From contig NZ_JAAGLY010000002.1 in the NCBI RefSeq assembly GCF_010548375.1, positions 372,001 to 436,000 of the forward strand: 64,000 nt of DNA. The letters run 5' to 3'. Position numbers and translations under genes: made by a program. Under the pieces are notes generated by a model. The model was not told the DNA's origin. It searched no databases and saw only the letters and a program-made list of their open reading frames with translations. Shown piece by piece: positions 9,450 to 18,958 of this stretch (positions within the stretch are counted from its first letter, which is position 1; the number at the start of each line of letters is the position of its first letter). This DNA comes from Streptomyces sp. SID13726. GTDB lineage: Bacteria > Actinomycetota > Actinomycetes > Streptomycetales > Streptomycetaceae.

Positions 9450-10730
9450 ATGGCAGAGGCGAGCACGCAGGCGGCCGAGGAACTGACGCGGCGCTGGGCC
9501 ACCGACCCCCGCTGGCAGGGCATCGAGCGCACCTACAGCGCCGAGGACGTCATACGGCTCTCCGGCAGCGTCCGCGAGGAGTCCACCCTGGCCCGGCGCG
9601 GCGCCGAGCGGCTGTGGCGCCAGCTGCACGAGCAGGACTACATCCACGCGCTCGGCGCGCTCACCGGCGGCCAGGCCGTGCAGCAGGTCAAGGCCGGGCT
9701 CCAGGCCATCTACCTGTCCGGCTGGCAGGTCGCCGCCGACGCCAACCAGGCCGGACACACCTACCCCGACCAGAGCCTGTACCCGGCCAACTCCGTTCCC
9801 CAGGTGGTCCGTCGGATCAACAACGCCCTGCTCCGGGCCGACCAGATCGCCGTCAGCGAGGGCGACCGCACTGTCGACTGGCTCGCGCCGATCGTCGCCG
9901 ACGCGGAGGCCGGGTTCGGCGGTCCGCTGAACGCCTTCGAGCTGACCAAGGCGATGATCACGGCGGGCGCGGCCGGCATCCACTACGAGGACCAGCTCGC
10001 CTCGGAGAAGAAGTGCGGGCACCTCGGCGGCAAGGTCCTGGTGCCGACCTCGCAGCACATCCGCACCCTCAACGCGGCCCGCCTCGCCGCCGACATCGCC
10101 GACGTGCCGACCGTGATCATCGCCCGGACCGACGCGCTCGCCGCCAACCTGCTCACCACCGACGTGGACGAGCGCGACGCCGAGTTCGTCACCGGCGAGC
10201 GCACGGCGGAGGGCTTCTACCGGGTCCGCAACGGCATGGCCCCCGTCATCTCGCGCGGTCTGGCCTACGCCCCGTACGCGGATCTGATCTGGGTGGAGAC
10301 CGGCACGCCGGACCTGGCGCAGGCCCGCGAGTTCGCCGAGGCGATCCACGCGCGGTACCCGGACCAGATGCTCGCCTACAACTGCTCGCCGTCCTTCAAC
10401 TGGAAGGCGGCTCTCGACGACGACCAGATCGCCAAGTTCCAGCGGGAGTTGGGGGCGATGGGCTACCGCTTCCAGTTCATCACGCTGGCCGGGTTCCACT
10501 CCCTCAACCACGGCATGTTCGACCTCGCACGGGGTTACGCCGAGCACGGCATGACCGCGTATGTCGACCTTCAGGAGCGGGAGTTCGCGGCGCAGGCGCA
10601 CGGCTTCACCGCCGTCAAGCACCAGCGTGAGGTCGGGACGGGGTACTTCGACCTGGTCTCCACGGCCGTCAATCCCACCTCCTCGACCACGGCGCTGGCC
10701 GGGTCCACGGAGGAGGAGCAGTTCCACTAG
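9450..10730 (+). CDS. aceA: isocitrate lyase
   Basis: A 426-residue cytosolic enzyme that splits isocitrate into glyoxylate and succinate, the first step of the glyoxylate bypass used on acetate or fatty acids. The active-site motif [14 protein letters not shown] carries catalytic Cys189. The family segments [23 protein letters not shown] and [10 protein letters not shown] are all present, and length is normal. The ATG at 9450 follows GAGGAG by about 12 bases; the GTG at 9441 is too close to that element. It is followed 107 bp later by malate synthase and faces a RamB-like regulator. Confidence 0.96.
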   Translation: MAEASTQAAEELTRRWATDPRWQGIERTYSAEDVIRLSGSVREESTLARRGAERLWRQLHEQDYIHALGALTGGQAVQQVKAGLQAIYLSGWQVAADANQAGHTYPDQSLYPANSVPQVVRRINNALLRADQIAVSEGDRTVDWLAPIVADAEAGFGGPLNAFELTKAMITAGAAGIHYEDQLASEKKCGHLGGKVLVPTSQHIRTLNAARLAADIADVPTVIIARTDALAANLLTTDVDERDAEFVTGERTAEGFYRVRNGMAPVISRGLAYAPYADLIWVETGTPDLAQAREFAEAIHARYPDQMLAYNCSPSFNWKAALDDDQIAKFQRELGAMGYRFQFITLAGFHSLNHGMFDLARGYAEHGMTAYVDLQEREFAAQAHGFTAVKHQREVGTGYFDLVSTAVNPTSSTTALAGSTEEEQFH

Positions 10731-10837
10731 GCCGGCCGCACGGCGGGCGTCCGGTCCGCCGCCGGCCGAGCGGGGGCCGCACGACCGTCTCCGTCCGCCC
10801 CCCGCTCCCCTCCTCTTCCCTCGCGCAGGAGAAACCG

Positions 10838-12436
10838 ATGTCCACCAGTGCCCTCACCCACCACGTCCGCGTCCTCGCGACCCCCGGCGACCGTCACGAC
10901 GAGATCCTCACCCCCGCCGCCCTCGACTTCGTCGGGCACCTGGCCGCGGCCTTCGGTGAGCGTCGGCAGTGGCTGCTCAAGGAGCGCCGGCGGCAGGTCC
11001 TGCGGCTGGCGAGCGGTTCCCCGCTCGAATTCCCGATGGTCACGGCCGCCGTCCGCGCCGACTCCGACTGGCGGGTCGTCCCGCCCGCCCCCGGGCTGAC
11101 GGACCGGCGAGTGGAGATCACCGGTCCGCCCGAGCGCCGTATGGCGGTCAACGCGCTCAACTCCGGCGCCAAGGTGTGGATGGCGGACTTCGAGGATGCC
11201 ACCGCCCCCACCTGGAACAACATCGTCGGCGGCCAGCTCACCCTGCTGGATGCCATCGAGCGCCGGATCGACTTCACCACGCCCGAGGGCAAGGAGTACC
11301 GGCTCGGTGACAGCTCCGGGCTCGCCACGATCATGGTGCGCCCGCGGGGTCTGCATCTCGAAGAGGAGCACCTGGAGTTCGACGGCCGCCCGGTGCCCGC
11401 CGCGCTCGTCGACTTCGGCCTGTACTTCTTCCACTGCGCGCAGCGTCAGATCGACGCCGGGTACGGCCCGTACTTCTACCTGCCCAAACTGGAGAACTGC
11501 TACGAGGCGCGGTTCTGGAACGACGTCTTCGTCACCGCCCAGGAGCTGCTCGGCATCCCGCGCGGCACGATCCGGGCCACCGTGCTCATCGAGACGATCA
11601 CGGCCGCGTTCGAGATGGAGGAGATCCTCCACGAACTGCGCGAGCACAGCGCGGGGTTGAACGCCGGGCGCTGGGACTACCTGTTCAGCCTGATCAAGAC
11701 CTTCGGGCACCGTACCGACTTCCTGCTCCCCGACCGGGCGAAGGTCACGATGACCGCCCCCTTCATGCGGGCGTACACCGAACTCCTGGTGCGCACCTGC
11801 CACAAGCGCGGTGCCCACGCCGTCGGCGGCATGGCCGCACAGGTCCCCGGCAAGGACCCGGCCGCGAACGAGGCCGCCCTCGCCACGGTCCGCCTCGACA
11901 AGGAACGCGAGGCCGAGGACGGCTTCGACGGCTCCTGGGTCGCCCACCCCGCACTCGTGCCGGTCTGCCGTGAGGTCTTCGACGGTGTCCTCGGCGACCG
12001 GCCGCACCAGCTCGACCGCACCCGGGACGACGTCGAGGTGACACCGGCCGACCTGTTGTCCGTACGCCGGATCAGCGGACCGCCCACCGCGGACGGGGTG
12101 CGGACCAACATCGCCGTCACGCTGCGGTACTTCGCCGCCTGGCTGCGCGGCCAGGGCGCGGTCGCCGTAGACGGTCTGATGGAGGACGCCGCCACCGCCG
12201 AGATCGCCCGCGTGCAGATCTGGCAGTGGCTCCGGCACCGCGTGATCGACCGGGAGAGCGTGGAACGGATACTCGACGACGAGGTCGTGGCGCTCGGTGC
12301 CGAGTACCCGTGGGCGCCCGTCGACGACATCCGCGCCCTCTTCGAACGCACCGCGATGACAGGCGAGTTGCCGCTGTTCTTCACCCCCGACGCCTACAGC
12401 CGTCACCTCGTCAAGCGGGCGGAGGCCCAGGCATGA
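10838..12436 (+). CDS. aceB: malate synthase A
   Basis: A 532-residue TIM-barrel enzyme condensing glyoxylate with acetyl-CoA to malate, the second step of the bypass. It shows the family landmarks MADFEDATAPTW, TIMVRPRGLHL, ATVLIETITAAFEMEEILHE, GRWDYLFSLIKTF and GGMAAQVPG. Length fits the shorter A-type enzyme rather than the ~720-residue G type. AGGAG stands before the ATG. Its stop overlaps the start of the 3-hydroxyacyl-CoA dehydrogenase gene (ATGA), so the two are translationally coupled. Confidence 0.95.
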   Translation: MSTSALTHHVRVLATPGDRHDEILTPAALDFVGHLAAAFGERRQWLLKERRRQVLRLASGSPLEFPMVTAAVRADSDWRVVPPAPGLTDRRVEITGPPERRMAVNALNSGAKVWMADFEDATAPTWNNIVGGQLTLLDAIERRIDFTTPEGKEYRLGDSSGLATIMVRPRGLHLEEEHLEFDGRPVPAALVDFGLYFFHCAQRQIDAGYGPYFYLPKLENCYEARFWNDVFVTAQELLGIPRGTIRATVLIETITAAFEMEEILHELREHSAGLNAGRWDYLFSLIKTFGHRTDFLLPDRAKVTMTAPFMRAYTELLVRTCHKRGAHAVGGMAAQVPGKDPAANEAALATVRLDKEREAEDGFDGSWVAHPALVPVCREVFDGVLGDRPHQLDRTRDDVEVTPADLLSVRRISGPPTADGVRTNIAVTLRYFAAWLRGQGAVAVDGLMEDAATAEIARVQIWQWLRHRVIDRESVERILDDEVVALGAEYPWAPVDDIRALFERTAMTGELPLFFTPDAYSRHLVKRAEAQA

Positions 12437-13302
12437 GCACCGTGATCGAGCGCGTCGGCGTGGTCGGCGGCGGGCAGATGGGCGCCGGTATCGCCGAGGT
12501 GTGTGCCCGGGCCGGCCTCGACACCGTGGTCTGCGAGGTGGACGCGATCGCGGCCCACGCCGCACGTGATCGCGTGGCGGCGTCGCTGGACCGTGCCGTA
12601 CGACGCGGCAAGCTGGCCCCGGACGCCGCCCGCGACGCACTCGCCCGGCTCGTGTTCACCGGCAGCCTGGACGACCTCGCCGACCGGCAGCTCGTCGTCG
12701 AGGCCGTCATCGAGAACCCGGACGCCAAGACCGAGATCTTCGCGGCCCTCGACAAGATCGTGACGGACCCGGCCGCCGTCCTGGCCACCAACACCTCCTC
12801 CCTGCCGATCATGCGGCTCGGCATGGCCACCGGCCGCGCGGACCGGGTCGTGGGCCTGCACTTCTTCAACCCGGTCCCCGTCCTGCCGCTCGTCGAGGTG
12901 GTCACCTCGCTGCACACCTCGGTGGAGACGACCGCGGCGGTCGAGGACTTCGCGACCCGTACGCTCGGCAAGACCGTGATCCGCTCCCAGGACCGCGCGG
13001 GCTTCGTCGTCAACGCCCTGCTCATCCCGTATCTGCTCTCAGCCGTCCGAATGGCCGAGTCCGGCTTCGCCACCGCCACCGACATCGACGCCGGCATGGA
13101 ACTCGGCTGCGCCCACCCCATGGGCCCGCTCAAGCTCGCCGACCTGATCGGCCTCGACACCGTGGCCTCCATCGCCGAGTCGCTCTACGACGAGTTCCAC
13201 GAACCCCTGTACGCCCCGCCGCCGCTGCTCCAGCGGATGGTGGAGGCCGGACTCCTCGGCCGTAAGAGCGGCCGCGGATTCCACACCTACGGCCAGGACT
13301 GA
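12433..13302 (+). CDS. 3-hydroxybutyryl-CoA dehydrogenase
   Basis: A 289-residue NAD(P)-dependent dehydrogenase acting on (S)-3-hydroxybutyryl-CoA. The N-terminal Rossmann fold has GVVGGGQMGAGIAEV. The catalytic region carries NTSSLPI, GLHFFNPVPVLPLVEV (the His of the catalytic pair) and the C-terminal GLLGRKSGRGFHTY. Length matches single-domain FadB2/Hbd enzymes. It overlaps aceB by four bases and is the last gene before a strong terminator. Its place behind the glyoxylate genes suggests a role in C4 acyl-CoA turnover. Confidence 0.93.
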   Translation: MSTVIERVGVVGGGQMGAGIAEVCARAGLDTVVCEVDAIAAHAARDRVAASLDRAVRRGKLAPDAARDALARLVFTGSLDDLADRQLVVEAVIENPDAKTEIFAALDKIVTDPAAVLATNTSSLPIMRLGMATGRADRVVGLHFFNPVPVLPLVEVVTSLHTSVETTAAVEDFATRTLGKTVIRSQDRAGFVVNALLIPYLLSAVRMAESGFATATDIDAGMELGCAHPMGPLKLADLIGLDTVASIAESLYDEFHEPLYAPPPLLQRMVEAGLLGRKSGRGFHTYGQD

Positions 13303-13374
13303 GGGCCTGGCACGACGCGGGCTGAGGGGCCCGCACCGCCGCAGGGTGAGGTCCCGCGCGGCGCGACTGGGAAG

Positions 13375-13409
13375 GGGGCGGGAAGCGCGTGTGCGGCGCT
13401 TCCCGCCCC
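13375..13409 (+). terminator. strong terminator hairpin after the aceA operon
   Basis: A perfect 14-bp stem (GGGGCGGGAAGCGC at 13375-13388 pairing with GCGCTTCCCGCCCC at 13396-13409) with a 7-nt loop lies 73 bp after the dehydrogenase stop. It has no U-tract, as is common for actinomycete terminators. Confidence 0.75.
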
Positions 13410-13499
13410 TTCGTCCGGCACTCACCGGGTGTCCCGCGTCACCTTCCGGATGCTGGACGTCACTCCTCACCGCGGCGCGAAACCCCGTACGCTGACCGG

Positions 13500-13720
13500 A
13501 GCAGATGGTTCGCCCTGTCCGCCAGACAGGGCGTCGCAAGAGGGAACCCGGTGGAATTCCGGGACTGCCCCGCAGCGGTGAGTGGGAACGACCGCCGTCA
13601 TACGCACTGGGCCCGACGAACAGGGTCTGGGAAGCGACGGCCAGTAGGTGTCCCGTACGGCTTCGTCCGTACGACCGGGACGTGCCCGCGAGTCCGAAGA
13701 CCTGCCAACTGCCCGCGTGC
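13500..13720 (+). promoter_or_regulatory. cobalamin riboswitch (upstream of metE)
   Basis: The plus strand carries GTCGCAAGAGGGAACCCGGT, GAATTCCGGGACTGCCCCGC followed by AGCGGTGAG, GGCCAGTAGG, and finally GCGAGTCCGAAGACCTGCC. These are the conserved elements of the B12 aptamer in the right order. It ends about 170 bp before the metE GTG. When B12 is available, expression of the B12-independent methionine synthase behind it would be shut down. Confidence 0.94.
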
Positions 13721-13892
13721 GGACCACTCCGTGCGCGGACATCCCGGTGACCTCGTGGGCGGGTCGGCGTACACACCAGACGGAACGACCGTGCCTTTGC
13801 CGCGCGGGGTCGTCGCCGTCCGGTCCGTCACCCCTTCGCGCTCTCGTCCCGTCTCCGGGATCTCAGGGATTCATCTCGCGAAGGAGATCTCC

Positions 13893-16211
13893 GTGACAGC
13901 GAAGTCCGCAGCCGCGGCAGCACGGGCCACCGTGTACGGCTACCCCCGCCAGGGCGCGCACCGTGAACTGAAGAAGGCCATCGAGGGCTACTGGAAGGGC
14001 CGCGTCACCGCTGATGCCCTGAAGGCCGTGGCCACCGAACTGCGCCGCGCCAACTGGCAGTCACTGGCCTCAGCCGGCATCCACGAAGTGCCGACCGGCG
14101 ACTTCTCGTACTACGACCACGTCCTCGACACCTCCGTCATGGTCGGCGCGATTCCGGAACGTCACCGGGCCGCCGTCGACGCGGACGTCCTGGACGGCTA
14201 CTTCGCGATGGCCCGCGGCACCCAGGACGTGGCGCCGCTGGAGATGACGAAGTGGTTCGACACCAACTACCACTACCTGGTCCCGGAGTTGGGCCCGGAC
14301 ACCGAGTTCATCGCGAACTCCGCCAAGCAGGTCGGGGAGTTGAAGGAGGCCCTGGCTCTCGGGCTCACAGCCCGCCCGGTGCTCGTCGGCCCCGTCACCT
14401 ACCTGCTCCTGTCCAAGCCGGCGCCCGGTGTGGCCGCGGACTTCGACCCGCTGACCCTGCTGGACCGGCTGCTGCCGGTGTACGCGTCCGTCCTCGCCGA
14501 CCTGCGCGCGGCGGGCGCCGAGTGGGTGCAGCTCGACGAGCCTGCCCTCGTCCAGGACCGCACCCCGGCCGAACTCAACGCCGCCGCCCGCTCCTACCGT
14601 GACCTGGGCGCCCTCACCGACCGCCCGAAGCTGCTGGTCGCCTCCTACTTCGACCGGCTCGGCGACGCCCTGCCGGTGCTGGCCAAGGCCCCGGTCGAGG
14701 GACTCGCGCTGGACTTCACCGAGTCCGCCGCCGCCAACCTCGACGCCCTGGCCGCCGTGGGCGGGCTGCCCGGCAAGCGCCTGGTCGCAGGTGTCGTCAA
14801 CGGCCGCAACATCTGGATCAACGACCTCCAGAAGTCCCTGACCACCCTCGGCACCCTCCTCGGCCTCGCCGACCGGGTCGACGTCGCCGCCTCCTGCTCC
14901 CTGCTCCACGTGCCGCTGGACGCCTCCGCGGAACGCGACATCGAACCGCAGATCCTGCGCTGGCTCGCCTTCGCGAAGCAGAAGACCGCCGAGATCGTCA
15001 CCCTCGCCAAAGGCCTGGCCCAGGGCACCGACACGATCACCGCCGAACTCGCCGCCAACCGGGCCGACCTCGCCTCCCGGGCCGCCTCCCCCATCACCCG
15101 CGACCCCGCGGTACGCGCCCGCACCGAGGCCGTCACCGACACCGACGGCCGCCGCTCCCAGCCGTACACCGAGCGGGCCGCCGCCCAGCGCACCCACCTC
15201 GGCCTGCCGCTGCTGCCGACCACCACGATCGGCTCGTTCCCGCAGACCGGTGAACTGCGCACCGCCCGCGCCGACTTGAGGGCGGGCCGCATCGACACCG
15301 CCGGCTACGAGGAGCGCATCAAGGCCGAGATCCAGGAGGTCATCTCCTTCCAGGAGAAGACCGGTATCGACGTCCTCGTCCACGGCGAGCCCGAACGCAA
15401 CGACATGGTCCAGTACTTCGCCGAGCAGCTCACCGGCTACCTGGCCACCCAGCACGGCTGGGTCCAGTCCTACGGCACCCGTTACGTGCGCCCGCCGATC
15501 CTGGCCGGCGACATCTCCCGCCCCGAGCCGATGACGGTGCGCTGGACGTCGTACGCCAACTCGCTTACCGAGAAGCCCGTCAAGGGCATGCTGACCGGTC
15601 CGGTCACGATGCTCGCCTGGTCCTTCGTCCGCGACGACCAGCCACTCGGCGACACCGCCCGCCAGGTCGCCCTCGCCCTGCGCGACGAGGTCAACGACCT
15701 TGAGGTGGCCGGGACTTCGGTCATCCAGGTCGACGAGCCCGCCCTGCGTGAGACGCTCCCGCTGCGCGCGGCGGACCGTGCCGGGTATCTGGCGTGGGCG
15801 ACCGAGGCGTTCCGGCTGACCACCGCGGGCGTGCGTCCGGACACGCAGATCCACACCCACATGTGCTACGCCGAGTTCGGCGACATCGTCCAGGCCATCG
15901 ACGACCTCGACGCCGACGTCATCAGCCTGGAGGCCGCCCGCTCCCACATGCAGGTCGCCCGTGAACTCGCCGCCCACGGCTACCCGCGCGAGGCGGGGCC
16001 GGGCGTGTACGACATCCACTCGCCGCGAGTGCCGAGCACGACCGAGGCAGCGGCGTTGCTGCGCAAGGGACTTGAAGCCATCCCGGCCGAACGGCTGTGG
16101 GTCAACCCCGACTGCGGCCTCAAGACCCGCGGCTGGCCCGAGACCCGGGAGTCCCTGGAGAACCTGGTCGCGGCCGCGCACCGGGTGCGCGGGGAGCTGC
16201 CCGCCTCCTGA
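13893..16211 (+). CDS. metE: cobalamin-independent methionine synthase
   Basis: A 772-residue cytosolic enzyme transferring a methyl group from 5-methyltetrahydropteroyl-polyglutamate to homocysteine. The zinc ligands are in place: His656 and Cys658 ([12 protein letters not shown]), Glu680 (VISLEAARS) and Cys741 ([11 protein letters not shown]). The N-terminal barrel has [19 protein letters not shown] and [13 protein letters not shown]. The GTG at 13893 follows AAGGAG by six bases; upstream in-frame codons lie in the riboswitch leader. It is monocistronic, with a hairpin terminator 16 bp after the stop. Confidence 0.97.
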   Translation: MTAKSAAAAARATVYGYPRQGAHRELKKAIEGYWKGRVTADALKAVATELRRANWQSLASAGIHEVPTGDFSYYDHVLDTSVMVGAIPERHRAAVDADVLDGYFAMARGTQDVAPLEMTKWFDTNYHYLVPELGPDTEFIANSAKQVGELKEALALGLTARPVLVGPVTYLLLSKPAPGVAADFDPLTLLDRLLPVYASVLADLRAAGAEWVQLDEPALVQDRTPAELNAAARSYRDLGALTDRPKLLVASYFDRLGDALPVLAKAPVEGLALDFTESAAANLDALAAVGGLPGKRLVAGVVNGRNIWINDLQKSLTTLGTLLGLADRVDVAASCSLLHVPLDASAERDIEPQILRWLAFAKQKTAEIVTLAKGLAQGTDTITAELAANRADLASRAASPITRDPAVRARTEAVTDTDGRRSQPYTERAAAQRTHLGLPLLPTTTIGSFPQTGELRTARADLRAGRIDTAGYEERIKAEIQEVISFQEKTGIDVLVHGEPERNDMVQYFAEQLTGYLATQHGWVQSYGTRYVRPPILAGDISRPEPMTVRWTSYANSLTEKPVKGMLTGPVTMLAWSFVRDDQPLGDTARQVALALRDEVNDLEVAGTSVIQVDEPALRETLPLRAADRAGYLAWATEAFRLTTAGVRPDTQIHTHMCYAEFGDIVQAIDDLDADVISLEAARSHMQVARELAAHGYPREAGPGVYDIHSPRVPSTTEAAALLRKGLEAIPAERLWVNPDCGLKTRGWPETRESLENLVAAAHRVRGELPAS

Positions 16212-16226
16212 CGGCAGGTCCCCAGT

Positions 16227-16255
16227 GGGCCGGGACGCCACAAGCGTCCCGGCCC
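16227..16255 (+). terminator. metE terminator hairpin
   Basis: A 12-bp perfect stem, GGGCCGGGACGC with GCGTCCCGGCCC, and a 5-nt loop CACAA lie 16 bp after the metE stop codon. There is no U-tract. Confidence 0.75.
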
Positions 16256-16448
16256 CGCCGGGCTGCGCCGCATTCCCACCCTCTCCACCGCGGTCGTCCC
16301 CGCGAGACTCGCCGCGCGGATGCCGGCCGTCGAGGACGATCCGAAAGCGGTCAGGTGGGTGCTTATTCATGGAGTCCGAGGTTCTGGTAGATCTCCGTCG
16401 TCACTGTGGAGAAGTTCATGGTCATGAAGTGCAGCAGATACCTCCCCC

Positions 16449-17211
16449 GTGGGAATCCGCCGCCCTGTGCTGGTCGGGATCGTCCACATCACCGCGGATT
16501 CGTTCTCGGACGGGAACAGATTCCTGACCCCGCACGCCGCGGTGGACCACGCCCGCCGGCTGCGCTTGGCGGGGGCCGACGTCATCGAACTCGGGCCCGC
16601 CGCAAGCCATCCCGGAGCACAGCAGGTCAGCGCCGCCAAGGAGATCAGGCAGCTGACCGACGTGGTCGAATCCCTGGTCGACGAGGGCGTCCCGGTCTCG
16701 GTCGACTCCTACCAACCCGCGACCCAGAAGTTCGCCGCCGCACACGGCGCCGCCTACGTCAACGACATCCATGCACTCCGTGCAGCGCCACGGCCCCGCC
16801 ACCAAGGTGCACACCGACCCCACCGCGGTGTGCCGAGGAATCGAGGAGTTCTTCACCGATCGGCTGGAGGCTCTGGAGGCGGCCGGTATCGCTCACGACA
16901 GGCTGATCCTCGATCCGGGGCTCGGGTACTTCCTGGGCAGCGGTCCCGAACCGTCGCTGAGAACCCTGGCCGACCTGGAGCGGCTGAAAGCCCGCTTCGA
17001 CGTACCGGTGCTCATCTCACCGTCCCGCAAGTCGTTCCTGCGGACTCTCACCGGTAGCGACGTCGCCGCGATCGGTCCGGCCACGCTGGCGGCGGAACTG
17101 TACGCCGCGCGCAGTGGGGCGGACTTCATCCGCACCCACGACGTCGGCGCCCTCCGCGACGCGCTCACGGTCTTCGCAGCCCTGGAGGCCGCCAAGGAAA
17201 GGGGGTGGTGA
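16449..17211 (+). pseudogene. dihydropteroate synthase, broken by internal deletion
   Basis: The first part (GTG at 16449) reads VLVGIVHITADSFSDGNRFL, IELGPAASHPGAQQV and VSVDSYQPATQKFAAAHGAAYVNDIHA. The second part, in another frame from 16771, reads MHSVQRHGPATKVHTDP, LILDPGLGYFLGS, LISPSRKSFLR and ends at 17211. In intact relatives about 20 residues separate VNDI from MHSVQ. Here the two are fused at about 16768-16771 with a frame change. A deletion has thus removed one barrel strand and broken the frame. Both halves are otherwise well preserved, so the loss may be recent. Confidence 0.82.
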
Positions 17212-17535
17212 CACCGCGATCGGCTGCTCGCCTACCGCCCGAGTGCTACCCGGCCGCAGGTACCGTCCGCTGGTCCGGTCCCGCGTAGGAGGCGAGGGGG
17301 CGGATGAGCGCGTTGACGCCCTCCGGTCGTGGCGCCTGCTGCAGAGCCACTCCCACCCTGATCCTCCCCTGAGGCCCGAGTTCAACGGAACGTAGTCAGC
17401 ACCAACCCAGCATGGCGGCCGAACGCATACCCATGCCCCAAACTATGTTGTCCCACCACATGTGCGCCTGACCTGCGGATTTCTACGGTGTCCCGACACC
17501 CACCCGTCCCCACCGCACACGAGGAAGTGGCGCAC
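17212..17535. other. intergenic stretch upstream of the MFS gene
   Basis: No coding signal, repeat or clear hairpin is seen. Any MFS promoter should lie here, but I cannot point to a convincing -35/-10 pair. Confidence 0.4.
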
Positions 17536-18921
17536 ATGGCCTCCGGAACCACCGCTCCCCCACCCCCCGCCAACCTCAACCGCATCGTCGCCGCCAGCCT
17601 CATCGGCACCACCATCGAGTGGTACGACTTCTTCCTCTACGGCTCCGCCGCCGCCCTGGTCTTCAACAAGCTGTTCTTCCCCGGCTCCGACCCGCTCGTC
17701 GGCACCCTGCTCTCCTTTCTGACGTACGCCGTCGGATTCGCCGCCCGCCCGCTGGGTGCCCTGGTGTTCGGGCACTACGGCGACCGGCTGGGCCGCAAGA
17801 AGCTGCTGGTGCTGAGCCTGTTGCTGATGGGTGGGGCGACCTTCGCGATCGGTCTGCTGCCGACGCACGCGACCGTCGGCACCGCCGCGCCCGTGCTGCT
17901 GACCCTCCTGCGTCTGGTGCAGGGCTTCGCGCTCGGCGGCGAGTGGGGCGGGGCCGTGCTGCTGGTGTCCGAACACGGCGACGCGCGGCGGCGCGGGTTC
18001 TGGGCCTCGTGGCCGCAGACCGGGGCGCCCGCGGGCCAACTCCTCGCCACCGGTGTGCTGTCGCTGCTGACGGCCGTCCTGTCGGACGCGGCGTTCGGCA
18101 GCTGGGGCTGGCGGATTCCGTTCCTGCTCTCGGGTGTCCTGGTGGTCGTCGGCCTGTGGATCCGGCTGTCCGTCGACGAATCCCCGGTGTTCAAGCAGGC
18201 GTTGGCGCAGGCAGAGGCACGCAAGGCGGCGCGGGACGGTGAGAGCGAGAAACTGCCGATCGTGTCCGTGCTGCGCCATCACTGGCGCGACGTGCTGGTC
18301 GCGATGGGCGCGCGCATGGCGGAGAACATCAGCTATTACGTCATCACCGCGTTCATCCTCGTCTACGCCACCACCTCGGCCGGTGTCTCCAAGCAGACCG
18401 CCCTCAACGCGGTGCTGATCGCCTCCGCCGTGCACTTCGCGGTGATCCCCGCCTGGGGCGCCCTGTCGGACCGGGTGGGCCGCCGCCCCGTCTACCTGCT
18501 CGGCGCGGTCGGCGTGGGGTTGTGGATGTTCCCGTTCTTCTCGCTCATCGACACCGGTGGCTTCGGCAACCTGCTCCTCGCCGTGACCGTCGGGCTGGTC
18601 CTGCACGGCGCCATGTACGCGCCCCAGGCGGCCTTCTTCTCCGAGATGTTCGCGACCAGGATGCGCTACTCCGGTGCCTCCATCGGCGCCCAGTTCGCCT
18701 CGGTCGCGGCCGGTGCCCCCGCCCCGCTGATCGCCACCGCCCTGCTGGCCGACTACGACAGCTCCACCCCGATCGCCCTGTACGTCATCGCCGCGGCCGT
18801 CCTGACGGTCGTCGCCGTCGGTGTCGCCAAGGAGACGCGGCACCGGGACCTGGCCGAGGTCGACACGGCCGAGGAGACTGCGTCGGCCAAGGCCCCCGCG
18901 GCTGACGCGCGAGCTGTCTGA
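17536..18921 (+). CDS. MFS transporter, metabolite:H+ symporter (MHS) family
   Basis: A 461-residue membrane protein with about twelve hydrophobic segments. It carries the MHS landmarks GTTIEWYDFFLYGSAAAL, FVARPLG-like GFAARPLGALVFGHYGDRLGRKK, LRLVQGFALGGEWGGA and, in the second half, GALSDRVGRRPVYLLG. Relatives import shikimate, alpha-ketoglutarate, proline/betaine or citrate with protons. The substrate cannot be named here. ATG 17536 is chosen over a GTG at 17488 because GAGGAAG lies about 10 bases upstream. The polar Ala-rich C-terminal tail is cytoplasmic. Confidence 0.88.
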   Translation: MASGTTAPPPPANLNRIVAASLIGTTIEWYDFFLYGSAAALVFNKLFFPGSDPLVGTLLSFLTYAVGFAARPLGALVFGHYGDRLGRKKLLVLSLLLMGGATFAIGLLPTHATVGTAAPVLLTLLRLVQGFALGGEWGGAVLLVSEHGDARRRGFWASWPQTGAPAGQLLATGVLSLLTAVLSDAAFGSWGWRIPFLLSGVLVVVGLWIRLSVDESPVFKQALAQAEARKAARDGESEKLPIVSVLRHHWRDVLVAMGARMAENISYYVITAFILVYATTSAGVSKQTALNAVLIASAVHFAVIPAWGALSDRVGRRPVYLLGAVGVGLWMFPFFSLIDTGGFGNLLLAVTVGLVLHGAMYAPQAAFFSEMFATRMRYSGASIGAQFASVAAGAPAPLIATALLADYDSSTPIALYVIAAAVLTVVAVGVAKETRHRDLAEVDTAEETASAKAPAADARAV

Positions 18922-18932
18922 ATCACGGTCTG

Positions 18933-18958
18933 CCCCCGTACGCCCACGCGTACGGGGG
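18933..18958. terminator. bidirectional terminator between convergent genes
   Basis: An 11-bp perfect stem (CCCCCGTACGC/GCGTACGGGGG) with a 4-nt loop fills the gap between the MFS stop (18921) and the PucR-type gene stop (18959). It ends one base before the latter and should serve both transcripts. Confidence 0.75.

Noticed and set aside
10727..12640. 637-residue minus-strand frame opposite aceB
   Set aside because: It is an antisense shadow of malate synthase with no recognisable fold.
14070..16370. 766-residue minus-strand open frame opposite metE
   Set aside because: Composition is Gly/Asp/Val-rich without motifs; metE on the other strand is certain.
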